DNA of 39,211 nt from the NCBI GenBank assembly GCA_946491665.1, contig CAMLYL010000018.1:1-39211 (forward strand), in the 5' to 3' direction. Source of the stretch: an uncultured Lachnospiraceae bacterium. GTDB lineage: Bacteria; Bacillota; Clostridia; Lachnospirales; Lachnospiraceae. Below, one piece after another: positions 8,673-15,644 of this stretch; positions within the stretch are counted from its first letter, which is position 1, and every line of letters begins with the position of its first letter. The notes beneath the pieces are model-generated. The model was not told the origin of the DNA, ran no database searches, and worked only from the letters and a program-made list of their open reading frames with translations. Both the position numbers and the translations under genes were made by a program.

Positions 8673-9887
8673 TCACATTTTCATCTTTTTAACGGCTATA
8701 ATCGTAAATACCAGCGTAGCCAGCGTCATAATGATACTGCCCTTGAAAAAGCCCGAAAAACCAAATGCATCAATTACAAATCCCCATACGAAAGCAGCCA
8801 GGCCAAGCCCTGCCGCAAATGCAATATTCAGGGTTCCCTGTGTTTTGCCTTCCCGTCCTTTCGGGCAGCGCTTCATACCTATTGCTATGCAGGGACTCTT
8901 CAGCAATCCGGCCGCAACTCCCCATAAGATTCCGAGAACAAAGAAATTTGTTCCGCCTGCAATCATATACACATAGGATAAAGCGCCAAGCACCAGTGAC
9001 GGAACCAGAATCGGGAGGTTTCCAAATTTGTCAGTAATTTTTCCCGCAAAGAGACACATTACGAACTGAGCAATTCCATTTGCCGTAAAAAACAATCCCA
9101 CTCCGCCAAGATCATTAACAGATGCAAATAACGTTACATAAGACTGGAAGCCCTGAAAACCAATCGCTCCAAACAGATAAATCAAAGCCGGGACAATAGC
9201 TGAAACTTCAATGACTCTGGAAATTCCTTTTCCAATAACCTCTTCTGAAACTTCCTCTTTCTTCTCTGCTGCCGGACTATCTGATTCTGCTTCAATGTCT
9301 TTTTTCTGCAGAAAATTACAGAGTACCGCTATAACTACCAGCAGAGTCGAAACCGTAAATACCATAAAATAATCTGCGTTTCCAACTACATAAGACACTC
9401 CGGCCACACCAACCAGCGCAACTCCGAGATTGCCGCCCACAAACTGAGATGCAGTCTGCGGAATACCATTAAAGAAAAATGCCCCTTCACCGGACCGGCT
9501 CAGCGGAACTGACTTATGAGCGGCTGTCAGAGATGCGGTGATCAGACAGGCATGTCCGCAGGCCTGTATAATCCGAAGAACCAGAATAATATACGCATTT
9601 GTTACAAATATCATTGCAAACAGACCGGCGCCAAATAAAATACCGCCCAGAAAAGCAATTTTCTTCGTTCCCTTTGCGTCAGACAAACTTCCCGCCAACG
9701 GTCTCACAATTACTGCGGTAATTGTCCAGGCAAGGCTGATCGCGCCTGTTACAGCCGCTCCATTTCCCAACGAATTAATAAAAACCGAAAAAACTGATCC
9801 CGTTACCTGATAGCCGATATACAAAGCTGCAATACCGATTACAATAATGACAAAATTACGATTAAATAATTTTTCTTTTGTCTGCAT
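8673..9887 (-). CDS. MFS transporter, drug/sugar-efflux-like
   Basis: This 404-residue protein has about 12 hydrophobic segments. A motif-A-like loop RPLAGSLSDAKGTKK lies after helix 2 and a matching loop AGKITDKFGN sits in the second half, both typical of the major facilitator superfamily. A charged central loop (about residues 195-215: EAESDSPAAEKKEEVSEE) separates the two six-helix halves. It is not of the same subtype as the transporter at the other end of the operon. It is the first gene of the operon, with GGGAGGG before its start and a leader of about 70 bases. It could import the substrate or export a product; direction cannot be told. Confidence 0.82.
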   Translation of the reverse strand: MQTKEKLFNRNFVIIVIGIAALYIGYQVTGSVFSVFINSLGNGAAVTGAISLAWTITAVIVRPLAGSLSDAKGTKKIAFLGGILFGAGLFAMIFVTNAYIILVLRIIQACGHACLITASLTAAHKSVPLSRSGEGAFFFNGIPQTASQFVGGNLGVALVGVAGVSYVVGNADYFMVFTVSTLLVVIAVLCNFLQKKDIEAESDSPAAEKKEEVSEEVIGKGISRVIEVSAIVPALIYLFGAIGFQGFQSYVTLFASVNDLGGVGLFFTANGIAQFVMCLFAGKITDKFGNLPILVPSLVLGALSYVYMIAGGTNFFVLGILWGVAAGLLKSPCIAIGMKRCPKGREGKTQGTLNIAFAAGLGLAAFVWGFVIDAFGFSGFFKGSIIMTLATLVFTIIAVKKMKM

Positions 9888-9959
9888 ACGTAAATCCCTC
9901 CCTGAGTAAATTCAAGTCTTTTTTCAATGAACTGCGTACGGGCCCTGAACGATAATAAA

Positions 9960-9987
9960 ATCATAAATCAATGTCCTTTTTTTGCAA
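9960..9987 (-). promoter_or_regulatory. Candidate promoter of the six-gene operon
   Basis: On the minus strand TTGCAA and TATGAT are 16 bases apart, about 70 bases before the first start codon. A TTGACA (9989-9994) is also present but spaced too far from any good -10 box. The -35 lies inside the inverted repeat at 9972-10002, which would let a bound regulator control the promoter. Confidence 0.4.
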
Positions 9988-10002
9988 ATGTCAAAAGGGA
10001 CA
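9972..10002. promoter_or_regulatory. Candidate operator, inverted repeat
   Basis: TGTCC (9972-9976) and GGACA (9998-10002) are exact inverted arms, with flanking T-rich and A-rich stretches extending the symmetry inside. The site lies between the operon and the divergent CdaR-type regulator and overlaps the candidate -35 box. It is a plausible binding site for that regulator, but this is not shown. Confidence 0.35.
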
Positions 10003-10076
10003 AAAATATATTGCGCAGTTTATGCACCAAAACAAACACAGAAAAAACTGATTCTATTTTATGGAACTCCTATGAT

Positions 10077-10168
10077 ATAATAGGAGCACTTAGTGAGGTA
10101 TTTTCGAGCTTAGTGCGAGTCATGCTGTGCATAATAGGAGCACTTAGTGAGGTATTTTCGAGCTTAGT
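10077..10168 (+). repeat. 54-base tandem repeat, 1.7 copies (locus A)
   Basis: A 54-base unit starting ATAATAGGAGCACTTAGTGA begins at 10077 and again at 10131; the second copy stops after AGCTTAGT at 10168. The same arrangement, with one repeated base change (AGT to AGC in CTTAGTGAG) and the same 54-base period, is found at 24279-24360. Both loci begin with TGATATAAT, an extended -10 promoter motif. Each unit can fold by GCACT/AGTGC pairing. The length of 54 keeps a reading frame open through the unit, but no credible start codon with a ribosome site leads it. Confidence 0.75.
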
Positions 10169-10188
10169 ACTTCCTGGAGTATTTTAGA

Positions 10189-10290
10189 CTTCAGCTGATA
10201 TTCAAGACCCGCTCACGGGTCTTGGCGCGGGATTCGGGTCAGCTTCAGCTGACATCTTCCTTACTGAATCCCTGCGCATCCCCGCGGAGC
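10189..10290. repeat. Folded intergenic block (nested hairpins)
   Basis: Several strong stems follow each other. CAAGACCCG (10203-10211) pairs with CGGGTCTTG (10216-10224). GGGATTC (10229-10235) pairs with GAATCCC (10266-10272), extended by GCGC arms. Within that loop GTCAGCT (10238-10244) pairs with AGCTGAC (10247-10253). The motif CTTCAGCTGA occurs twice (10189-10198 and 10244-10253). No protein-coding frame explains it. It could be a structured RNA in the regulator leader or part of a small non-autonomous mobile element. Confidence 0.6.
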
Positions 10291-10291
10291 G

Positions 10292-10380
10292 TATATCAGG
10301 TGGGGGATTGACACACGCCACTGATACCGATTTGTTGCTCGCCGACTATAGAGGCGGGAGTCATCTCCCCACCTGATATA
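10292..10380. repeat. 89-base element with 14-bp terminal inverted repeats
   Basis: TATATCAGGTGGGG (10292-10305) and CCCCACCTGATATA (10367-10380) are perfect inverted repeats around a 61-base centre. The layout is MITE-like, or it may be the hairpin end of an IS200/IS605-type element without its genes. It ends 32 bases before the start codon of the regulator, so it would be in or beside that gene's leader. No transposase gene is in the window. Confidence 0.55.
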
Positions 10381-10412
10381 TAATTACTCAGCATTATACA
10401 ATGGAGGTTTTT

Positions 10413-11639
10413 ATGGCTAATGAAACAAATGAATTCTCTGCATTGATATTTCATGATTTAAAACATTTATTAAATTGTTCGTCATATGAAAACTTAGCGC
10501 TGTCTGTCGGGAAAATCTCCCATACAGATGTAATCATTTTGGATCATACTTTTCAGGTTTCCGGAATCTGCACTCAGAAGGATTCTGTCATTCCGGAAGA
10601 ATTTTCTTTTAAAATGGGAATGTATATTTCATCTGCGACAAAACATTTCAGTAAACTTTGTTCTGCTTTCGAACAGTCGCAGCATTTAAATAGTACCGTT
10701 GTTTTAAAAAATCTGATAACAGAGAAATGTGTTGTCTGTAAAACTGTATTTGACAAAAACTGTATCATCGGATACATTTTGCTGATTGCATCCCATGACC
10801 AATACTCTGATTTTTTTATATTTACAGCAGAAAGCGCCTCGCTGGGGATGGCAAAAATATTTTATTCTCAAAACAAAGAATATCCCCCTGACACACTGCT
10901 GCTTTCTGAACTTTTAAGCAATAAAAAAGTACCGGAAGAAATTATAAATCAATGGCTGGAGCAGATGCATTGGAAACCGTCCGATTACATCTATGTTATT
11001 GTCATCCGCAATCCAGTCGGAAAAGTACTCCCGCCTGATATTGTCCATCAGTTTGATATCCTGAGTTCAGATCGCGCTCTGATCTTTGACTATGATCTGG
11101 TCTGGATTATGACGCAGCCAAAACGTCTGGAAGGTTTTGATATAGAAAGAATCGAACCCCTTAATAAAAAACTGAAAGAACTCAATTTGTATGCAGGACT
11201 GAGCAGACGCTGTCCCGCCATAGGGAGTCTGTATACTTCTTACAGACAAGCGGTCTGTTCCCTGGAAAAATGTATTTACAATCAGGAACCCAATTTGCAT
11301 ATTATGCCTTATATCGACACCTGGATTGACGATTTGCTAAATGAGATATACCCTCTGGTAGATTTGAAAAAATACTGTACTCCTCAGCTTACTGCCCTGG
11401 AAACTTATGATAAAAAAACAAACAGCGATTTACTTAATACATTAATCTGTTATTTTGAACACAATCAAAATCTTAAGGAAACTTCAGAAACAATGTATCT
11501 CCATCGTAATACGGTAAAATACCGATTGAGTAAATGCGAAGAAATATTGGAAACAGATCTGAATAATATGAACAGAAATCTTGGAATCTACTTTTCTCTG
11601 AAAGTAATCAGTTTTCTAAAAAATAAGAGCCGGCAATGA
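10413..11639 (+). CDS. CdaR/PucR-family transcriptional regulator
   Basis: This 408-residue protein carries a sensory N-terminal half without clear motifs (about 1-180), a central region like the GGDEF-related domain of CdaR (about 190-310: YIYVIVIRNP, AGLSRRCPAIGSLYTSYRQA) and a C-terminal PucR-type helix-turn-helix (about 340-408: NQNLKETSETMYLHRNTVKYRL). Characterised relatives activate genes for sugar acids, glycerate, purines or similar compounds. It is divergent from the six-gene operon and is its most likely regulator. An ATG at 10401 is in frame, but the GGAGG at 10403 serves the ATG at 10413, so that start is used. The protein is AT-richer than its neighbours. Confidence 0.85.
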   Translation: MANETNEFSALIFHDLKHLLNCSSYENLALSVGKISHTDVIILDHTFQVSGICTQKDSVIPEEFSFKMGMYISSATKHFSKLCSAFEQSQHLNSTVVLKNLITEKCVVCKTVFDKNCIIGYILLIASHDQYSDFFIFTAESASLGMAKIFYSQNKEYPPDTLLLSELLSNKKVPEEIINQWLEQMHWKPSDYIYVIVIRNPVGKVLPPDIVHQFDILSSDRALIFDYDLVWIMTQPKRLEGFDIERIEPLNKKLKELNLYAGLSRRCPAIGSLYTSYRQAVCSLEKCIYNQEPNLHIMPYIDTWIDDLLNEIYPLVDLKKYCTPQLTALETYDKKTNSDLLNTLICYFEHNQNLKETSETMYLHRNTVKYRLSKCEEILETDLNNMNRNLGIYFSLKVISFLKNKSRQ

Positions 11640-11664
11640 AGAGTTTCATTGCCAGCTCTCTATT
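11615..11664. terminator. Bidirectional intrinsic terminator
   Basis: GGCAATGAA (11632-11640) pairs with TTCATTGCC (11645-11653), flanked by GAGC/GCTC. T-rich tracts follow on both strands (TATTTT on plus, TTATTTTTT on minus). It lies between two convergent genes and overlaps the stop codon of the regulator, so it can end both transcripts. Confidence 0.75.
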
Positions 11665-12843
11665 TTACTTCCTTTGTCTTTCCCAGGCTTCCACGCCGGC
11701 TTTCAGTCTCTGCAGACCATCTTCTACCAGCGCCCGCGGGCAGGCCACATTCATCCGCAGAAATCCCGCTCCGGCCTTCCCGTAGTGAACGCCGTCCGTG
11801 ATGTAAAGCCCGGTTTCTTTCCTGATAAATTTTCCCAGCCCCGCCTGGCCGCCGGTCAGTTCCAGACAGTCCAGCCACAGCAGATAAGTTGCCTCGGAGG
11901 GCACCAGATGGATCTGAGGAATTTCCTTCGCAATAAAATCACCCACAAACTTCCGGTTTCCGGAAATATATTCCCGCAGCTCATCCAGCCAGTCTCCGCC
12001 TCTGGTGAGGGCGGCAATCACTGCCTCGGAAGCAAAAGCATTGCCCTCGCCTACATCATCTGTATTAATCCCCCTCCAGACCTTATGACGGAGAAAGGGG
12101 TCTGCAACTGCCACTGCCGCACTCTGCATACCCGCCAGATTGAAGGCTTTTGTCACGGCAATACAGGTAACGCTGTTATTTTTACAGGTCTCTGATACGG
12201 ATGCAAACGGAATATACCCGCGGCCCGGTTCGGTCAGATCACAATGAATTTCGTCAGACACCACCAGCACATGGTATTTTGCACAGAGTTCCCCAATTCT
12301 TTCCAGTGTCTCCCGCTCCCAGATCTTTCCAATGGGATTATGCGGATTACAAAGAATCATCATAGTCGTCTGAGGATCCGCCAGTTTCTTCTCCAGATCC
12401 TGCCAGTCAATGCTGTAAGAACAGCTCTCTCTGTCATAGACAAGAGGGCTCTCCAGTACATTTCTTCCATTATTGACAATGGAATTAAAAAACACATTAT
12501 ACACCGGAGTCTGAATCAGAACATTCTCACCGGGCGTTGTCAGCTTCCTTACCAGACTGGAAAGCGCAGGCACCACTCCGGTACAGAATACCAGCCAGTC
12601 TTTTTCCATCACCAGGCCATGACGTTCCTTCCACCAGTTTATAATAGATGTGTACCATTCTTCCGGAGTAATGGAGTAGCCGAAAACCCCGTGATTGAGC
12701 CTCTCCTGCAGGGCCTCCAGAATCTCCGGAGCCGTTTTGAAATCCATATCAGCCACCCACATGGGAAGTTCATTCTCAGCCACATCCCACTTTAAAGATG
12801 TCGTTCCCCGCCGGTTCACTATCGTATCAAAATCATATTTCAT
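11665..12843 (-). CDS. MalY/PatB-family aminotransferase (C-S lyase)
   Basis: This 392-residue pyridoxal-phosphate enzyme of fold type I resembles MalY/PatB cystathionine beta-lyases, which split C-S bonds of cystathionine or cysteine conjugates to give a thiol, pyruvate and ammonia. Visible signatures are MWVADMDF near the start, NPHNPIGKIW, the SDEIHCDL segment with the cofactor-binding Asp, and K232 in AVTKAFNLAGMQ, which should form the internal aldimine. RMNVACPR near the C-terminus supplies the carboxylate-binding Arg. The frame is open to 12867, but the start at 12843 fits the family (MKYDFD) and has GAGAGGGA upstream. It may share a transcript with the DUF3737 gene 70 bases upstream. 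A true transaminase role cannot be excluded. Confidence 0.88.
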   Translation of the reverse strand: MKYDFDTIVNRRGTTSLKWDVAENELPMWVADMDFKTAPEILEALQERLNHGVFGYSITPEEWYTSIINWWKERHGLVMEKDWLVFCTGVVPALSSLVRKLTTPGENVLIQTPVYNVFFNSIVNNGRNVLESPLVYDRESCSYSIDWQDLEKKLADPQTTMMILCNPHNPIGKIWERETLERIGELCAKYHVLVVSDEIHCDLTEPGRGYIPFASVSETCKNNSVTCIAVTKAFNLAGMQSAAVAVADPFLRHKVWRGINTDDVGEGNAFASEAVIAALTRGGDWLDELREYISGNRKFVGDFIAKEIPQIHLVPSEATYLLWLDCLELTGGQAGLGKFIRKETGLYITDGVHYGKAGAGFLRMNVACPRALVEDGLQRLKAGVEAWERQRK

Positions 12844-12913
12844 CGTGTCCCTCTCTCCTTTATCCATTTACCTGATCCGTCATACTTTCTGTCGCCGGAA
12901 CAGCTTCACATCC

Positions 12914-13756
12914 TCAGTTTCTGCAGGTAATCACTGTTTTAGACGGATCAATCTTATCTTTCTCAATAATCAGTTCATCTATACTTTCCGCGGTAATCGT
13001 GCCGGAAGACGGATTCAGTACGCTGTCGATCTTGCTGGTGATTTCTGCATCCACGGAAGAATATTCAAAAGCCAGTGTTGTATTGATCAGCTTACAGTTT
13101 TTCATCACCAGATTGTCAATATAGCACATTCCCTGCAGACTCTCGATTGTACAGTTGATCAGTGTCAGATTCTTTGCATTCCATCCGAGATACTCTCCGG
13201 AAATAAAAGAGTCATAGACCGTTACATGATCTGTATTCCAAAACGCATCCTTGGAAAGCATTTTTGCATTTCGGATCGTCAGATTTTTCACTCCGTCAAA
13301 GGAATAATTGCCCACCAGAGAAAAATCCTCAATTTCCATATTTTCACTGTTCATGGCAAAATAGTCGCCTTTGGCATAGACATGCTTCATATGCACATCA
13401 CTGCAGCTCCAGAGAGTTTCCTCCGCATTTGAAAAAGAAACATTTTCCAGCGTCAGGTTTCTGCATCTGCGGAAATTTTTCGGCGCTTCAATTACACAGT
13501 CTTTTACAGAAATATCATTCGTATACCACACTCCGGCCCGGGCCATCTCAAACCATGTCGTCCGTTCCGCCTGAATATTGCTGCAGTACCAGAGAGGATA
13601 TTTCCATTTGAACATGCTGTCCTTCAGGGAAATATTGCTGCTCTCCTTCAGAGGAGATTCTCCGTCGTCAAAAATTGTATCATAAATATCCAGATCCTTC
13701 GCGTGAAACAATGCGCGCTCCCCAGTTAAAAACTGCTGATGTATTTCCTGCTTCAT
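12914..13756 (-). CDS. DUF3737 family protein
   Basis: This 280-residue protein consists of short repeats of the form 'NLTLENVSF', 'NLTIRNAKM', 'HVTVYDSFI', 'NLTLINCTI', 'NLVMKNCKL', which would stack as a right-handed beta-helix. The opening MKQEIHQQFLTGERALFHAKDL is typical of the DUF3737 family as I know it. No signal peptide or catalytic motif is visible, so a cytoplasmic location is likely. The function of the family is not established. It is followed closely by the MalY/PatB gene on the same strand, often seen as a loose pairing. Confidence 0.8.
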   Translation of the reverse strand: MKQEIHQQFLTGERALFHAKDLDIYDTIFDDGESPLKESSNISLKDSMFKWKYPLWYCSNIQAERTTWFEMARAGVWYTNDISVKDCVIEAPKNFRRCRNLTLENVSFSNAEETLWSCSDVHMKHVYAKGDYFAMNSENMEIEDFSLVGNYSFDGVKNLTIRNAKMLSKDAFWNTDHVTVYDSFISGEYLGWNAKNLTLINCTIESLQGMCYIDNLVMKNCKLINTTLAFEYSSVDAEITSKIDSVLNPSSGTITAESIDELIIEKDKIDPSKTVITCRN

Positions 13757-13931
13757 CCTAAATCATCCTTTCCTTATTACTGCATGGCCATAGAGCTATC
13801 CTTTCAGGGTTTCCTCAATATTGACCGCAAAACTGTCCCCGCCTGCAGCCGCAGGCGTTAAAAGCCTCTGTAGATTGTAACAGATATACCCGAAATAATC
13901 CAGTTATTTCCTTTACCCGTATTCTGTTATC

Positions 13932-14615
13932 CTATTTTTTTATTTTCAGGGATCTCAGATATGTTTTCTGCTCCTGGGTGATCCGATAACTTTCCACAGC
14001 CTTCTGAATCGCTTTATTGTGCGTCCATACATCCATTTTCCTGTTCTCTATGAAAGGAAGAACCGCATCATACTGCTTGGCCAGAGCCGTGGCAAAATAC
14101 CATGCCGTCATCATATTCACGTAATACTCATCCGAGCGGATTCCCGCCACCCTTTCAGCATACTTTACATCAAAATCCTCATTCAGAAAATGCTGCATAA
14201 GCATTCCGATCCCAAAACGGATGGTGTAAACATGATCAGATTCCAGCCATACATCAATACGTGAAAGCAGTTCCTCCCGGTGCTTTGCGAATACCTTCGG
14301 AGAAAGCTGATCACAGGTAGCCCAGTTGTCTATATACGGAAGAAAACGCTCCACTTCCGCCAGGCATCTTTCAAAATCCTTTTCCAGAGCGATCACAAAA
14401 GCATGGAGCTGATTCTCCTCAAAATACGCATGGGGAAGTCCCTGCAGAAGAAGCTGTTTCTCCTCCGTTTTTGCAATTTCCTTCGCCAGCTTCCGCAGCT
14501 GCGGCGTCCGCACGCCGATTACTGTGTCCGGATCCACGGTCGGCATCAGCTTTGACTGAAACTCCCTGTACTTCGTATCCTGTAATGCAAACAATTTTTC
14601 CTGTATGCCTGTCAT
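13932..14615 (-). CDS. DNA alkylation repair protein, AlkD-like
   Basis: This 227-residue all-helical protein matches the HEAT-like-repeat DNA glycosylases that remove 3-methyladenine and 7-methylguanine from DNA. Landmarks are GVRTPQLRKLAKEI near residue 35, the helical repeats around YIDNWATCDQLSPKVF, and the HFLNEDFD and YYVNMMTAWYFATALAKQYD regions. The WATCD aspartate corresponds to the catalytic-region residue of AlkD. Length is normal for the family, and GGGAGAAGG precedes the start. It lies 42 bases after the YdcF-like gene and is probably co-transcribed with it. Confidence 0.85.
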   Translation of the reverse strand: MTGIQEKLFALQDTKYREFQSKLMPTVDPDTVIGVRTPQLRKLAKEIAKTEEKQLLLQGLPHAYFEENQLHAFVIALEKDFERCLAEVERFLPYIDNWATCDQLSPKVFAKHREELLSRIDVWLESDHVYTIRFGIGMLMQHFLNEDFDVKYAERVAGIRSDEYYVNMMTAWYFATALAKQYDAVLPFIENRKMDVWTHNKAIQKAVESYRITQEQKTYLRSLKIKK

Positions 14616-14657
14616 ATTTCCTTCTCCCTTCTTTTTTCTCCGCGCATGCTCCGCTTC

Positions 14658-15407
14658 TCAGATCTGCCCGGAAATCTTATACTTAATCACCGCCAGCGCC
14701 TCCCGCAGATAATAGCTGGGAATCATGATCCGGTTGCTGGGGGCTCCCAGCCCCTGCACATTTTCAAGCCTCTGTTTTTTACATATTTCCAATGTCCGGA
14801 AAATATGAAAAGCATTGCTGACTACAACCACAGAATCTTCCCGGCTGTCCATGAATCTCCGACTGAAATCAATATTCTCATCTGTATTTACAGACTGGTC
14901 TTCCTCCAGAATTCTGCTGCCCTCTATTCCTTTTTTCTCCAGATATATCTTCATGGCGCGGGCTTCCGGTATCTCCTCACCAGATCCCTGTCCCCCGGAT
15001 ACAATCACAATTGTACCGGGATTCTCTTTCAGATACGCATAAGCGGTATCCAGGCGGCAGGCCAGCGGCCGGGAAATCTCCCTGCCCCGCACCTGAGCGC
15101 CGGGAATAATCATATATTTTGCGCCCGGATCCGGTTTTCCATGTCCGCGGGAAATAATCAGCGCTTCCGTCCAGAAGAACAGGCAGGCTGCTGCCGCACT
15201 GACTGATCCGGCCGTAATTTTCACCCATAACGGGATCTGAATTTCCCCCGTCTGCTGCAGTCCGGCAATCCCTCCCAGCGCCCCGAACAGAACAGCAAAG
15301 CACAGCCAGATCAGATGAAACTTTGATGTCAGCCCGGTATAAACAGCTGCCGCCACAAAATAAATTCCGCAACATATCGCTGCCGTATAGAAAATTATGT
15401 CTGCCAT
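14658..15407 (-). CDS. YdcF/SanA/ElyC-type (DUF218) membrane protein
   Basis: This 249-residue protein has three hydrophobic segments in the first 90 residues, followed by a DUF218 domain. The domain is recognised by MIIPGAQVRG, the DTAYAYLKENPGTIVIVSGGQGSGEEIPEA stretch read in pieces, and the SNAFHIFRT motif. Relatives (SanA, ElyC) act in envelope integrity or peptidoglycan precursor metabolism; the reaction is not settled. The Q and R of the usual GAxVxxxxxS motif are retained. A promoter with a 17-base spacer lies 60 bases upstream, and GGAGG precedes the start. Confidence 0.82.
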   Translation of the reverse strand: MADIIFYTAAICCGIYFVAAAVYTGLTSKFHLIWLCFAVLFGALGGIAGLQQTGEIQIPLWVKITAGSVSAAAACLFFWTEALIISRGHGKPDPGAKYMIIPGAQVRGREISRPLACRLDTAYAYLKENPGTIVIVSGGQGSGEEIPEARAMKIYLEKKGIEGSRILEEDQSVNTDENIDFSRRFMDSREDSVVVVSNAFHIFRTLEICKKQRLENVQGLGAPSNRIMIPSYYLREALAVIKYKISGQI

Positions 15408-15466
15408 AAATCCTCCGGTTCGATTCCTTCCACTCTGAAAATCCAGAAATCTCCTTATCTCATCTG

Positions 15467-15495
15467 ATTTTATCGCAAGACATTTGAAATGACAA
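15467..15495 (-). promoter_or_regulatory. Sigma-A promoter for the YdcF-like gene
   Basis: On the minus strand TTGTCA and TAAAAT are separated by 17 bases, placed about 60 bases before the start codon at 15407. It lies beyond the terminator of the LVIVD copy 2 gene, so the two genes are separate units. Confidence 0.65.
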
Positions 15496-15557
15496 CCATC
15501 TGATTTTTCTGCTGAGAAATCCGTAAAACATTTTTCTGACAGGAACTCTGAACATAC

Positions 15558-15610
15558 AAAAAAACCTGTCTGACAGACAGAATCCGGTAATTCCGCAATA
15601 TCAGACAGGT
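15558..15610 (-). terminator. Intrinsic terminator of LVIVD copy 2
   Basis: On the minus strand ACCTGTCTGA (15601-15610) pairs perfectly with TCAGACAGGT (15564-15573), and a T7 run follows. It starts 34 bases after the stop codon at 15645. Confidence 0.85.
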
Positions 15611-15644
15611 ACTGTCTTATTTTGATCTAATATATCAGTCTTTT

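Noticed and set aside
9927-10187. An 86-residue open frame through the 54-base repeats
   Set aside because: There is no ribosome site, and the repeats in frame simply reflect the 54-base period. It was considered as a leader peptide and left as a low possibility.
10292-10380. CRISPR repeat or attachment site
   Set aside because: There is only one pair of inverted arms and no regular spacing or spacers, and no integrase or cas gene is near.
13836-13865. Short GC-rich hairpin between DUF3737 and the AlkD-like gene
   Set aside because: A 7-bp stem without a T run in the direction of either gene; too weak to call a terminator.
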